A stretch of 64,000 bases of DNA from Podarcis raffonei (GCF_027172205.1 NC_070619.1:3420001-3484000), one strand, 5' to 3'. Counted from the first letter of the stretch, positions 31,168-41,490 are shown. Translations and numbers: made by a program. The notes: generated by a model from the sequence alone, not told the origin.

Positions 31168-31522
31168 CAGTGTAAAAGGTAAAGGGACCCCTGACCATTA
31201 GGTCCAGTTGCGGACGACTCTGGGGTTGCAGCGCTCATCTTGCTTTACTGGCCGAGGGAGCCGGCGTACAGCTTCCGGGTCATGTGGCCAGCAGGACTAA
31301 GCCGCTTCTGGCGAACGAGAGCAGTGCACGGAAACGCCGTTTACCTTCCCGCTGGAGCGGTACCTATTTATCTACTTGCACTTTGACGTGCTTTCGGACT
31401 GCTAGGTTGGCAGGAGCAGGGACCGAGCAACGGGAGCTCACCCCATCGCGGGGATTCGAACCGCCGACCTGATTGGCAAGTCCTAGGCTCTGTGGCTTAA
31501 CCCACAGCACCACCCGCGTCCC
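31168..31522 (-). mobile_element. Sauria-type tRNA SINE, subfamily I
   Basis: Full-length: tail left (aaaggtaaagggacccctga), tRNA head right (cagcaccacccgcgtccct). Confidence 0.92.
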
Positions 31523-31651
31523 TATAGCACCCTATGCTAGCCCAAAATTTGGTGAGCCCCAATGGATCTTCTCAATTATAGATCTTCTCAGTTTTGTGAC
31601 CCTCGTGGTCCCTTACGACTTTATAAAATTCTATAATACTATGATCAGATG

Positions 31652-31900
31652 ATCATTGGGATCAGCAGAACTAAGCCGCGTCTGGCGAACCAGAGCAGTG
31701 CACAGAAAGGCCGTTTACCTTCCTGCCAGAGTGGTACCTATTTATCTACTTGCACTTTGACGTGCTTTTGAACTGCTAGGTTGGCAGGAGCTGGGACCAA
31801 GCAACGGGAGCTCACCCTGTAGCGGGGATTCGAACCGCCGACCTTCTGATCGGCAAGCCCTAGGCTCTGTGGTTTAACCCATAGCGCTGCCCACGTCCCT
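31652..31900 (-). mobile_element. Sauria SINE, 3' truncated
   Basis: It keeps the tRNA head (right) and middle (agaactaagccgcgtctggc) but lacks the tail half. Confidence 0.88.
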
Positions 31901-32019
31901 TGCCAGTCAGTGTAGGCTACGCTAAACTAGACGGGCTGCCGCGGCTTGGCTCATGAGAAGGTAGCTCCCACGAAAAACTCGCTTTTATAGGAAGGGCTAC
32001 CTCTTACGTTACAGAGCAC

Positions 32020-32135
32020 CCACTTTGCCTGCAGAGGGTCCGGGCTCAATTCCTGGCATACCCAGGCACCTGCCTAAAGGCCTGGAGAGCTGCTGCCAGT
32101 CAGAGTAGGCAATACTAAACTAGATGTACTCCCCT
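32020..32135 (+). repeat. tRNA-SINE family C copy
   Basis: gggctcaattcctggcatac then ggagagctgctgccagtcag and ggcaatactaaactagatg. Confidence 0.55.
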
Positions 32136-32509
32136 GGCCTGACTTGGGGCGGGGGGTGGGAAGGCAGCGCCCGATGTTCCCTGGGCTTAGCTGGGTGCAA
32201 CCCACGGTTTTTTAAAAAAAATCTCTTTGGCACCCAAAATAAGAAAGTGCTCTGTCTAAATGAAGATTTGTAAGTTCTGGTTTCTTCTACTTCCTGGATT
32301 TCCCCCCCATGCATGTTCAGAGTTCCAGGGTCCCAGAAAACGGAGCTGTTTTTGCAAAATTGGCACAGGAATGGATAAAAGAGGTCATCTTGACATATGT
32401 ACAGCTCGAAGAAAGCATCCCTGCTTGTCTTGTTTCGGGGGTCAAATTCTGCAGAAAACGGGAGCGTTGATCTGCCTCCGCAGCTGCCTGCCTCGTCCCT
32501 CTGTCCAGG

Positions 32510-32611
32510 TTACGCCCGACTCTTGTCGTAGTCGCTGACCATCCGCTTGATGTGGAAGAGCTTGTTCCGCAGAGACTTGCTGTCCATTTTCTTGCTCTGG
32601 TAGTCGGGAGT
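32510..32611 (-). CDS. OCLN-like: Occludin-like coding exon 7: C-terminal helix and stop
   Basis: The exon starts after ttcacgccgcag and runs 33 codons to TAA. It contains the end of the occludin/ELL domain: DYQSKKMDSKSLRNKLFHIK then RMVSDYDKSRA. Human occludin reads LSHIKKMVGDYDRQKT here. In occludin this helical region carries the ZO-1-binding surface. Confidence 0.95.
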   Translation of the reverse strand, partial: TPDYQSKKMDSKSLRNKLFHIKRMVSDYDKSRA

Positions 32612-32699
32612 CTGCGGCGTGAATTTGCGAGGAAAACGCGTTAGGAAACAAAACACAATTCGCAGTGTTCTCGCTCGGGCCTCAGATTAAAATATATTT

Positions 32700-32835
32700 C
32701 TCAACCCAGCTTTTCACAGAATGGTAGAGTTGGAATAGACCTTCCTAGTGTCATAGAATTGTAGAGTTGGAAGGGACCCCAAGGGTCATCTAGTCCAACC
32801 CCCTGCAATGCAGGAATCTCAGCTAAAGCATCTAT
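32700..32835 (-). repeat. CR1-type tail, two fragments in series
   Basis: cacagaatggtagagttgga then catagaattgtagagttgga with the usual ggaccccaagggtcatctag. In the last intron of the occludin-like gene. Confidence 0.75.
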
Positions 32836-32854
32836 AAAACCAAATTCCAGGAGG

Positions 32855-33012
32855 CCACCAACTTGGGTGGATTCAGTTTCTCAGGAGTATTTGGCCACTG
32901 TGGGCGCTGGCCTATTGTGGGAGCTGAATCCAGCAGCCTTCTGACGTTCTAATGGAACCTCCAGGTCCTGGTGCAGTCTACCTGGATTCCTAGGTTCTTT
33001 GGGGTATTTGGC
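32855..33012 (+). repeat. Repeat Q copy
   Basis: ctgaatccagcagccttctg, cctccaggtcctggtgcagt and tttggccaccgtgaggac match 22764-22907. Confidence 0.6.
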
Positions 33013-33297
33013 CACCGTGAGGACAAAAACAAAGGCTCTGTCTTCCCCCTACATCCCAATCCTCCTTTAGCGCACAAGGGGCCCGTGGGTGTTTAGGGGC
33101 CACGCACAAATCTGGATTTGGCCCTAAGAAGCATAGATCAGGAGTGGTGAAGCCACTGTCCTCCTGGTATTGCTGGCCTCCACCTCCACCACTCTGCCAT
33201 CGTCGCTGACCATTGGGCATGCTGGCCGCTCCAACATGCAGAGAGCTGCAACTCTTTCCCCGGCCCCTTTTGGGAGGCAGGAAAACGTGTCACTTAC

Positions 33298-33339
33298 GCG
33301 CTTCAGGTCCTTCAGCCGGTTGTATTCTTCAGCCACCCC
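33298..33339 (-). CDS. OCLN-like: Occludin-like coding exon 6 (42-bp micro-exon)
   Basis: The exon encodes 14 residues, GVAEEYNRLKDLKR, between acceptor ctttctcccgcag and donor CGC|gtaagt, phase 0 at both ends. Human occludin has AADEYNRLKQVKG at this point. It is too short to stand out as an ORF and was found by reading from the neighbouring exons. Confidence 0.94.
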
Positions 33340-33511
33340 CTGCGGGAGAAAGATGTCAAAGTCAGGAGAGTCCTGTATGTGGAACCTCCCTGTTCATGAG
33401 CAGTCTATCTCAGGGCATCCCTGGTAACGCACTCTCGGTCTCTCTCTGTTTTCACCATCCTAAGTTCAGCTCTCCACATTTCCATGTCAGTCTGCAATCA
33501 TTATTCTAAAG

Positions 33512-33647
33512 CAAGCATAGGCAAACTCGGCCCTCCAGATGTTTTGGGACTACAATTCCCATCATCCCTGACCACTGGTCCTGTTAGCTAGGGATGATGG
33601 GAATTGTAGTCCTGAAACATCTGGAGGGCCGAGTTTGCCTATGCCTG
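33512..33647. mobile_element. hAT-type MITE (136 bp)
   Basis: Ends CAAGCATAGGCAAACTCGGC and complement, with a perfect 8-bp duplication TTCTAAAG (33504-33511, 33648-33655). In an occludin-like intron. Confidence 0.93.
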
Positions 33648-33679
33648 TTCTAAAGGAAGCCCTGGTGGGAAGGTGTCGG

Positions 33680-33808
33680 GTCCCAGTATCCCTGGTAGAA
33701 CACAAGACTTAATCTCAGAGTTGAGGGTTCAAGCCCCATTAAGATTCCTGCATTGCAGGGGGTTAGACTGGATGACCCTTGTGGTCCCCTTTAGCTCTAC
33801 GATTCCTC
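33680..33808 (+). mobile_element. tRNA-Lys-headed SINE with CR1-type tail
   Basis: The head agacttaatctcagagttga and ggttcaagcccc is followed by ttcctgcattgcagggggtt and the tail. Confidence 0.75.
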
Positions 33809-33933
33809 CCGCTCCACACATTTCTGCAAAGCAATTTCACCCAACAGACCCTGTTTCGCAAGGCAACCTGCCCCTGTATAATCCACCTTTGCCATTTTCA
33901 CGAATATACGAATTTATTCCTTGTCTGCATTTA

Positions 33934-34192
33934 CCGTATTTTTTGCTCTATAAGACTCACTTTTTCCTTCCTAAAAAGTAAGGGGAAATGTGTGTGTGTC
34001 TTATGGAGCGAATGCAGGCTGCGCAGCTATCCCAGAAGCCAGAACAGCAAGAGGGATTGCTGCTTTCGCTGCGCAGAGATCCCTCTTGCTGTTCTGGCTT
34101 CTGAGATTCAGAATATTTTTTTTCTTGTTTTCCTCCTTCAAAAACTAGGTGCATCTTGTGGTCTGGTGAATCTTATAGAGCGAAAAATACGG
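33934..34192. mobile_element. Tigger/pogo-like MITE, 'CCGTATTTTTTGCTC' family
   Basis: Terminal repeats and TA flanks are intact. It has the same inner hairpin as 379-636. Confidence 0.9.
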
Positions 34193-34315
34193 TATACCCC
34201 TACCTTTTCTGTCTCTGCAGAGCTGAGTGCTTGCCCATATTGCCTTTCTTCCTTATTTCTACCCACAATTCTTTGCTCTGGGTACCCGGGGGGGATGGGG
34301 GACGGGACAACCTAC

Positions 34316-34487
34316 CTGGTACTGCAGGCTGTCTTCGGGCAGATGGTCCAGCTGTTTGCTGAGTTGGTTGATCTGGTCATTGATGGCGTCCATCTCGGCG
34401 CACAGCACCTTGTAGCGCTTGAGGTCGGCGTCAAACTCTTGCTTGTAGTCCTGGCGAACGCTGTCTGACGTGATTGGCGGATAGAGG
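34316..34487 (-). CDS. OCLN-like: Occludin-like coding exon 5: start of occludin/ELL domain
   Basis: The 172-bp exon follows acceptor ctgtcccccatag and ends CTGCAGTACCAG|gtaggt, phase 0. It encodes LYPPITSDSVRQDYKQEFDA and a helical stretch with heptad-like Leu/Ile spacing (INDQINQLSKQLDHL). YPPITSD is diagnostic of the occludin/ELL domain. Confidence 0.95.
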
Positions 34488-34638
34488 CTATGGGGGACAG
34501 TAGAGAAACCCACCCGGAATTGGGGGGTTGATGAGGAATGCCTTGCTTTTAAAACATACACGTGGCCCTATTGTGGTGTGGCGACCCTCTGGGAACAGCA
34601 AAGTCTTTGCCAGCACAGAGGAAAACTTTAATTTAGTG

Positions 34639-34890
34639 CAGGGGTCAGCAAACTTTTTCAGCAGGGGGCCGGTCCACTGTCCCACAGACCTTGTGAGGGG
34701 CCGGACTATATTCTGAAGGGGGGGAAAAGGAACGAATTCCTATGCCCCATAAATAACCCAGAGATGCATTTTAAATAAAAGCACACATTTACTCACGTAA
34801 AAACACACTGATTCCGGGATCGTCTGTGGGCCAGATTGAGAAGGCGATTGGGCCGGATCCAGCCCCCGGGGCTTAGTTTGCCTACCCATG
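34639..34890. mobile_element. hAT-type MITE (252 bp)
   Basis: Starts CAGGGGTCAGCAAACTTTTT and ends TTTGCCTACCCATG. The 8-bp duplication is ATTTAGTG/ATTCAGTG (34631-34638, 34891-34898). Confidence 0.88.
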
Positions 34891-34919
34891 ATTCAGTGCC
34901 CTCCTTCCCTTGATGGGGG

Positions 34920-35035
34920 CACACCACTACTAATTTTATTATTTGTAGCCCGCCCACCGGACTGGGTTGCCCCAGCCACTCTGGGCAGCGTCCAACACGT
35001 ATAAAAACATCAAGAATCCAGCTTTATAAGCTTCT
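34920..35035 (-). mobile_element. L2-type LINE 3' end
   Basis: ttttattatttgtagcccgc to ggcagcgtccaaca is the reversed L2 tail. Confidence 0.75.
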
Positions 35036-35145
35036 CCAGAAGGCTCAATCCCCAGTGGTAGGGCTGGGAGCTGCTTCCAGATAGCGTAGACAATATTGAG
35101 CTGGTTGGACCTGTGCTCTTAACAGCTTCCTATGTTCATTTGAAG
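35036..35145 (+). repeat. tRNA-SINE family C tail fragment
   Basis: gctcaatccccagtggtagg to acagcttcctatgttc. Confidence 0.5.
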
Positions 35146-35294
35146 AGCAGAAAGTGCTCAGCACATCATGGCTAGTACCTGTAACATCACCAATCCAACC
35201 TTCTCTCATCCACCTTGATCTCCAGAGCAATTTTGTCACTGGTGGAAAAGGGGGCGAAGGTGTGCAATGAACAACCGTTCATATAACCGGTGAG

Positions 35295-35295
<1 letters not shown>

Positions 35296-35336
<41 letters not shown>

Positions 35337-36355
35337 CCGTCCATCTGGCTGGGTTTCCCCAGCCACTCCGGGCAGCTTACAGAATAATCTAAAAACATAA
35401 TAAAAACAGCAAGCATAAAAAACCTCCTGATACAGGGCTGCCTTCAGAAGTCTTCTAAAGGTTGTGTAGTTACTCATCTCCTTGACATCTGACAGGAGGG
35501 CATTCCTCAGGGCGGGCGCCACCACTGAGAAGGCCCTCTGTCTGGTTCCCTGTAGCTTCACTTCTGCCAGTTGAAGGAACCGCCAGAGGGCCCTCGGAGA
35601 CGGACCCTGGTTTCTGGGGTGGAGACGCTCCTTCAGGTATACAGGGCCGAAGCTGTTTAGGGTAGGGGTTGGCAAACTACGGTCCGGGGGCCGGATGCGG
35701 CCCCCCAGGCTTGCAAATCCAGCCCGCGGACCCTGCTGCCCGCTCAGTCAGTCCCCACGCCCTGCAGATGCCTCACCGCGCAGGGACTGACTTTTGTGAA
35801 GCTGGCATGGCATCTGGGCGGGCGGTGATGCTGCCATAGCATTGGATTGGCTGCATGAAGTTCCTGCAGCCAATCCGAAGCTGCGACGTTTGGATTCAGG
35901 AGAGGTGACGGCGTGGAGCAGAGCAGAGGCGGTGCGCGGAGCATGCAAAGTGGAGGGGATGATCGTCGCAAGAAGATTTGTGTGGCGCTTGCCGGCGATT
36001 ACGCAGAGACCTTGCCACAATATTGTGACCTCTGCATGGTGCGCACTTACCCAGGAGTTGTTGCGCTCTGTCGGGATGTGATGTCAACTTAACTTTCACG
36101 CAGAGGGCAGGCCCGTTGGAATGAACGGACCCGGGTTAGGCCTGGCCACGCATGTCAACGGGTCTACCCTTGAGTAAAAAAATAGGGGAGCGACTTCCGC
36201 GTAAATACGCATTTTTAAAAAACTATAGTCCGGCCCCCGGCAGTGTTTGAGGGACAGTGAACCGGTCCCCTGTTTAAAAAGCTTGAGGACCCCTGGTTTA
36301 GGACTTCAAAAGTCAGCACCAACACTTTGAATTGTGCCTGGAAATGTACTGGGTG
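35296..36355 (-). mobile_element. L2-type LINE (subfamily A) split by a hAT element
   Basis: The minus-strand frame includes RQRAFSVVAPALRNALLSDV. An (AAT)n tail lies at 35298-35332. The L2 continues after the hAT insertion as gcaccaacactttgaattgt. Confidence 0.87.
35663..36295. mobile_element. hAT-type element, 633 bp
   Basis: Ends TAGGGGTTGGCAAACTACGG and TTGAGGACCCCTG. The 8-bp duplication is GTTTAGGG/GTTTAGGA (35655-35662, 36296-36303), made of L2 sequence. No transposase. Confidence 0.85.
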
Positions 36356-36514
36356 GAAACATCACTGGAAGTGAACAATGACTTGGAATGGAAGTCTAGA
36401 GGCAGGTGAATTTTGGCGTTGTGCTGGGTGCTGCCGGAATTCGGAAGCCCCAAACCCACCCCTGGGTGCCGCACCCTTTGAGAACTTCTGAAGCAAATAG
36501 ATATTGTGGCTTAC

Positions 36515-36724
36515 TTCTTCCAGTCGTCCTGGTCCCGCTCGTCTCCGGACTCCACGGCCGTGGTGTAGTCAGTCTCGTACTGCGATTCCTCGAGTTCGGG
36601 GTTCCTCCTTCGCCTACGCCCTTTGCGGCCGGAGGGCTTGTTGGCGCTCTCCCTGGCGTTCCCTTCCAGCGTGCTGGAGCTGAAAGTCCAGGCGGGGTTG
36701 GCGGTTGGCGTGTAGGAAGGCGGG
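36515..36724 (-). CDS. OCLN-like: Occludin-like coding exon 4: basic stretch and YETDYTT phospho-motif
   Basis: The exon is 210 bp, entered in phase 2 after ggtctcctctccag and left in phase 2 at AAGAA|gtaagc. It encodes a Pro/Ser segment, a strongly basic run (GRKGRRRRRN), then EESQYETDYTTAVESGDE. YETDYTT is shared with human occludin (residues 398-404 there), where its Tyr and Thr residues are known kinase targets affecting ZO-1 binding. It ends DDWK, aligning with human EDWIREYPPIT. Confidence 0.95.
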
Positions 36725-37042
36725 CTGGAGAGGAGACCCCAAGGTTACACATGAGTAGAGCTCGAGTCAGCTGGGAAACGGCGGCTGCCCTTTGGGGACT
36801 CATAGGGCAGGAGGAAGGGAGCTCAACAGCAGGGGGCGCCAGCGCTTACGACAGGCTTGTTAGCAATTTCACTCCTTCGAGCCTGTATTTTGTGATTTGT
36901 GGAAATCACACGGTCTGTCTGAGAGGAAGCGTGAGAACCAGATATAGTCCTATCTGTATGTATTATGTGATGTACTTTCACTTTTGCCTGTTCTCTCTCG
37001 GAGCTGGATGAGAGAGCACCATGATTCTGTTTCTGTGTAATA

Positions 37043-37267
37043 CAGTGGTACCTCGGGTACAGACGCTTCAGGTTACAGACTCCGCTAACCCAGAAATAGT
37101 ACCTTGGATTAAGAACTTTGCTTCAGGATGAGGACAGAAATCGCGCAGCGGCAGCACAGTGGCAGTGGGAGGCCCCATTAGCTAAAGTGGTGCTTCAGGT
37201 TAAGAACAGTTTCAGGTTAAGAACGGACCTCCAGAACGAATTAAGTTCTTAACCCGAGGTACCACTG
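37043..37267. mobile_element. Tigger-like MITE, 'CAGTGGTACCTCGGG' family
   Basis: 225 bp, TA flanks, full inverted repeats. Confidence 0.9.
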
Positions 37268-37311
37268 TATAGTGTAAATAAAGAGTAGTTTAGAAACGGT
37301 GACTGCCCTTT

Positions 37312-37670
37312 GGGGACGCGGGTGGCGCTGTGGGTTAAACCACAGAGCCTAGGACTTGCCGATTGGAAGGTCGGTGGTTTGAATCCCTGCGACGGGGTGA
37401 GCTCCCGTTGCTCAGTCCCTGCTCCTGCCAACCTAGCAGTTTGAAAACACGTCAAAGTGCAAGTAGATAAATAGGTACCACTCCAGCGAGAAGGTAAACG
37501 GCGTTTCTGTGCGCTGCTCTGGTTTGCCAGAAGCGGCTTAGTCATGCTGGCCACATGACCCGGAAGCTGTACGCCGGCTCCCTCAGCCAATAAAGCGAGA
37601 TGAGCGCCACAACCCCAGAGTCGGCCACGACTGGACCTAATGGTCAGGGGTCCCTTTAACTTTACCTTTA
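37312..37670 (+). mobile_element. Sauria-type tRNA SINE, subfamily I
   Basis: Full-length from gggacgcgggtggcgctgtg to the (ACCTTT)n tail. Confidence 0.93.
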
Positions 37671-37736
37671 GGGCAGAAGGAAGGGAGCTCAACAGCAGGG
37701 GGCACCAGAGCTTAGGACAGGCTGAGCCAATTTAAT

Positions 37737-38195
37737 TCTGCTCTCATTCCCATCCCATACCCTCCAAGTGTCCCGATTTTCCAGGCACGGTAACGGAATT
37801 ACAGAAGCTGTTCCGGTTTGTGATTTGATCCAGGAATGTCCCGGTTTTCCTTTCTTATCCCCTCCCCATCTCGGAAAGTGGGGGAGAGATCAGATCGTCC
37901 CCTCCTGTCCTTTTTGGAAACAGGAGTCTTTGGTGTGTGTTTGTTTGTGAAGGTGCAGAAACAGAGTCCTATTTATAATGATAATGAAATCCCTGCACCA
38001 AATGAAGGAAATGTTGAAGCTGGCATACGATATCCTTCCTATAATTTTGAAGGAACAAATCCACCGGACATATTTCATTGCAATGCTTCCGCAGCCAGCC
38101 AATTATTAGGAAACATGTGGAGTGTTGATCCCTTTATTGGAAATGGAGCCTCACACTGCCTACTCGGAAGTAAGTCCCACTGTATTCAATGGAGC
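37737..38195. other. Intron DNA, no recognised feature
   Basis: Non-repetitive apart from taagtcccactgtattcaat near 38170, which recurs in variant form at 38620-38660. No exon seen. Confidence 0.4.
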
Positions 38196-38208
38196 TTACT
38201 CCCTGGTA

Positions 38209-38563
38209 GGGGCATGGGTGGCGCTGTGGGTTAAACCACAGAGCCTTGGGCTTGCCGATCAGAAGGTCGGCGGTTCGCATCCCCACGACAGGGTGAGCTC
38301 CCGTTGCTCGGTCCCTGCTCCTGCCAACCTAGCAGTTCGAAAGCACGTCAAAGCACAAGTAGACGAATAGGTACTGCTCTGGCAGGAAGGTAAACGGCAT
38401 TTCCGTGCGCTGCTCTGGTTCGCCAGAGGCGGCTTAGTTATGCTGGCCACATGACCTGGAAGCTGTACGCCGGTTCCCTCAGCCAATAAAGCGAGATGAG
38501 CGCCACAACCCCAGAGTCGTCTGCGACTGGACCTAATGGTCAGGGGTCCCTTTACCTTTACCT
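38209..38563 (+). mobile_element. Sauria-type tRNA SINE, subfamily I
   Basis: Full-length, with a 13-bp duplication TTACTCCCTGGTA/TTACTCCCAGGTA (38196-38208, 38564-38576). Confidence 0.93.
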
Positions 38564-38696
38564 TTACTCCCAGGTAACTGGGTAAAGACTGTGCTGCAAT
38601 CCAAAGTATTTTTACTCAGAACTAAGTCTCACTGAGTTCAATAGGACTTACTCTCAGGTAAATTAGATTTATTCTCACAATTTCCATTGTTCTTGA

Positions 38697-38836
38697 TATC
38701 GTAGAATCGTAGAGGACGCATGAAGGTCATTTATCCCAACCCCCTGCAATGCAGGATTCTTTTCCTCAACAAGGGGCTCAAACCCACAACCCTGAAATTA
38801 AGAGTCTTGTGCTCTACCCACTGAGCCACCCAGCTA
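38697..38836 (-). mobile_element. tRNA-Lys-headed SINE with CR1-type tail, complete
   Basis: The tail atcgtagaatcgtagaggac leads into the full reversed tRNA-Lys-like head (ggggctcaaacccacaaccc, aattaagagtcttgtgctct, actgagccacc). Confidence 0.85.
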
Positions 38837-39014
38837 ATAACGATAACAAATCCTACAAGCGTTTTTTAAGCGCAGAGTTAAACTGCAAGCGGGATCTGAA
38901 CCCAAGACCTGAACACACTCCCTTCCTATGCCTGCGATTCAAAAGCGTCGCTGCTTCCAGCTGTGACGGTGGAGCCATCCTGGCTAGTGGCTCTCGATAG
39001 CCCCCTCCTCCCCC

Positions 39015-39110
39015 AAGGCTTTGTCCAATCCTCTTTTACAGCCATCAAGATCGGTGGCCGGTTGCTGTCTCCTGTGGCAGAGAGTTCCACAGTTTAATGA
39101 TACGTGTTTA
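39015..39110 (-). mobile_element. CR1-like LINE fragment
   Basis: caatcctcttttacagccat and gcagagagttccacagttta. A relative lies at 46375-46475. Confidence 0.55.
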
Positions 39111-39118
39111 ACCCCATT

Positions 39119-39776
39119 GTTGTTGTTGTTGTTTAGTCGTTTAGTCGTGTCCGACTCTTTGTGACCCCATGGACCAGAGCACGCCAGGCACCTCTGTCCT
39201 CCACTGCCTCCCGCAGTTTGGTCAAACTCATGCTGGTAACCTCGAAAACACTATCCAACCATCTCGTCCTCTGTCACCCCCTTCTCCTTGTGCCCTCCAT
39301 CTTTCCCAACATCAGGGTCTTCTCCAGGGAGTCTTCTCTTCTCATGAGGTGGCCAAAGTCTTGGAGCCTCAGCTTCAGGATCTGTCCTTCCAGTGAGCAC
39401 TCAGGGCTGATTTCCTTCAGAATGGAGAGGTTTGATCTTCTTGCAGTCCATGGGACTCTCAAGAGTCTCCTCCAGCACCAGAATTCAAAAGCATCCATTC
39501 TTTGGCGATCAGCCTTCTTTATGGTCCAGCTCTCGCTTCCATACATCACTACTGGGAAAACCATGGCTTTAACTATACGGACCTTTGTTGGCAAGGTGAT
39601 GTCTCTGCTTTTTAAGATGCTGTCTAGGTTTGTCATTGCTTTTCTCCCAAGAAGCAGGCGTCTTTTAATTTCGTGACTGCTGTCACCATCTGCAGTGATC
39701 ATGGAGCCCAAGAAAGTAAAATCTCTCACTGCCTCCATTTCTTCCCCTTCTATTTGCCAGGAGGTGATGGGACCAG
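39119..39776 (-). mobile_element. Bov-B (RTE) LINE 3' end
   Basis: A 154-codon minus-strand frame includes RKAMTNLDSILKSRDITLPT and VVMYGSESWTIKKADRQRMD. The 11-bp duplication is TTAACCCCATT/TTAACCCCGTT (39108-39118, 39777-39787). It lies just outside exon 3 of the occludin-like gene. Confidence 0.93.
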
Positions 39777-39882
39777 TTAACCCCGTTATTCCGCCACAAA
39801 TCTAGCATTATGCAAGAGGGAGAAAAACAACCTCTTTTCTTCACAATGCACCACTCAAAACAACTCCGTTTTCTCTGCTCAC

Positions 39883-40034
39883 CTGCTCTGGCTTTCACCT
39901 GGGTAGTAGCCATTCCCGGAGACCTTGTAGTTGTAGGGGCTGGCTGGGGCATGGCTGGGGCTCATCGGCTTTTCAGAGTAGTTCAGGGTGGCTGTCTCAT
40001 CGTGGGTGCTGGCCCCGTCGGTGACATTCTTCAC
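39883..40034 (-). CDS. OCLN-like: Occludin-like coding exon 3: proximal cytoplasmic tail
   Basis: This 152-bp exon starts phase 0 with VKNVTDG (human occludin WVKNVSAG) and ends with two bases of a Ser codon at AGCAG|gtgagc. An earlier GT at CCAG|gtgaaa was rejected because it would put the next exon out of frame. The peptide is rich in Ser, Pro and Tyr (SPSHAPASPYNY) and is expected to be disordered. The upstream intron is the largest, 9.3 kb. Confidence 0.93.
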
Positions 40035-40122
40035 CTGCGAAAGGAACGAAAGGCGTCGTTTTGGTGCCGGCTGAAACCTTCCCCTGGATCGGGGCCCTTC
40101 TGGGACGTGGTTTTGCCTCTCA

Positions 40123-40126
<4 letters not shown>

Positions 40127-40172
<46 letters not shown>

Positions 40173-40384
40173 AGTGGTACCTCAGGTTAAGTACTTAATT
40201 CGTTCCAGAGGTCCGTACTTAACCTGAAACTGTTCTTAACCTGAAGCACCACTTTAGCTAATGGGGCCTCCTGCTGCCGGAGCACGATTTCTGTTCTCAT
40301 CCTGAAGCAAAGTTCTTAACCTGAAGCACTATTTCTGAGTTAGCAGAGTCTGTAACCTGAAGCGTATGTAACCTGAGGTACCAC

Positions 40385-40425
<41 letters not shown>
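40127..40425. repeat. (AAT)n microsatellite split by a Tigger MITE
   Basis: AAT tracts at 40127-40171 and 40387-40425 surround the MITE. The tract is the tail of the L2 at 40388-40866. Confidence 0.92.
40172..40386. mobile_element. Tigger-like MITE in an AAT tract
   Basis: Ends CAGTGGTACCTCAGG and complement, flanked by TA from the microsatellite. Confidence 0.88.
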
Positions 40426-40426
<1 letters not shown>

Positions 40427-40866
40427 TTATTTATACCCCACCCATCTGGCTGGGCTTCCCCAACCACTCTGGGCTGCTTCCAACAAAATATTAAAATACA
40501 GTAATGCATCAAACATTAAAAGCTTCCCTAAACAGGGCTGCCTTCAGATGTCTTCTAAAAGTCTGGTAGTTCTTGTTCTCTTTGACATCTGATGGGAGGG
40601 CGTTCCACAGGACGGGCGCCACCACCGAGAAGGCCCTCTGCCTGGTTCCCTGTAACTTGGCTTCTCGCAGCAAGGGAACCCCCAGAAGGCCCTTGGCGCT
40701 GGACCTCAGTGGCTGAACGATGGGGGTGGAGACGCTCCTTCAGGTATACTGGACTGAGGCTGTTTAGGGCTTTCAAGGTCAGCACCAACACTTTAAATTG
40801 TGCTCGGAAATGTACTGGGAGCCAATGTAGGATGGGTGAATAATTCCAAATTTTCACATTTCCCTG
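40388..40866 (-). mobile_element. L2-type LINE 3' end (subfamily A)
   Basis: The minus-strand frame includes LVLTLKALNSLSPVYLKERL. It begins with wqgnvkiwnysp-type sequence also seen in the copy at 24480. Confidence 0.87.
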
Positions 40867-41062
40867 CCACAACCTGGTTAGAGTATTGGACTAAGGAGCT
40901 GGCAAACCATGGTTTGAATCCTTACTCGGCCATAAAGGCCCCTGGGTGACCTGGGTGCGAGCAGTCCCTGACTCTCATCCTAACCTTCCTCACAAGGTGG
41001 TTGTGGGGATCAAACGAGGAAAGGGAAAACCATGATATAAATGCAACAAATAGATAAAATAA
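40867..41062 (+). mobile_element. tRNA-derived SINE with MIR/CORE-like body
   Basis: aacctggttagagtattgg, then ccatggtttgaatcc, then cctcacaaggtggttgtggg and ccatgatataaatgcaac. Confidence 0.65.
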
Positions 41063-41490
41063 AATTACCATCGCTGCTTCTGGTTGTTTTTTAATAAAAA
41101 GTTGTCATGAAAATTCACCAGAATTTGGGTGCAGAGTTCTCTGTATCCAGACACTTGTTTTTCGTTTTTCCAAAACAAGTTCCCTAATACAATGCATATT
41201 TTTTTAAAAATTGTTTAAAAATGCATTCTTAGACACACTTCCCCTCAGTGTATGCATTTCCGTACAGATTACGTGGCTGTGGAACCGCATGACAAAATCT
41301 GGAGACGTGTGGATTTGCTCGTTTTAATTCTTTCAACGCCCCTGCAAGGTGGGTTAAAGGTGACAGGGACTGGTTTGCATGGTCCAACTCTGTCAGGGAT
41401 TCTTTAGCTGCAGTGCCCGCACTGCAGCGGGTTGGTCTGGATGACCCTTGAGGGTCCCTTTCTTCTTCCCGCTTTTTAGCTGCTTCTTCC
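41063..41490. other. Intron DNA with a CR1-type tail
   Basis: 41392-41470 is a plus-oriented CR1-type tail (tgtcagggattctttagctg, ggttggtctggatgaccctt). The rest is A/T-rich with no feature. Confidence 0.45.

Larger units (their letters stand above)
31093..31975 (+). repeat. tRNA-SINE family C split by a Sauria pair
   Basis: The halves are 31093-31164 and 31905-31975. The sequence TGCCAGTCAGTGTA occurs on both sides of the inserted block. Confidence 0.55.
36779..37736 (+). repeat. Direct repeat of about 80 bp, second copy split by a SINE
   Basis: ctgccctttggggac and gggagctcaacagcaggggg at 36786-36860 recur at 37301-37315 and 37680-37735. Between them are a Tigger MITE and a Sauria SINE. 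An unclassified repeat or local duplication. Confidence 0.6.

Noticed and set aside
39883-39898. Alternative donor CCAG|gtgaaa in occludin-like exon 3
   Set aside because: It would shift the frame of the next exon, whose PSYTPTANPAW and YETDYTT frame is clearly the right one.
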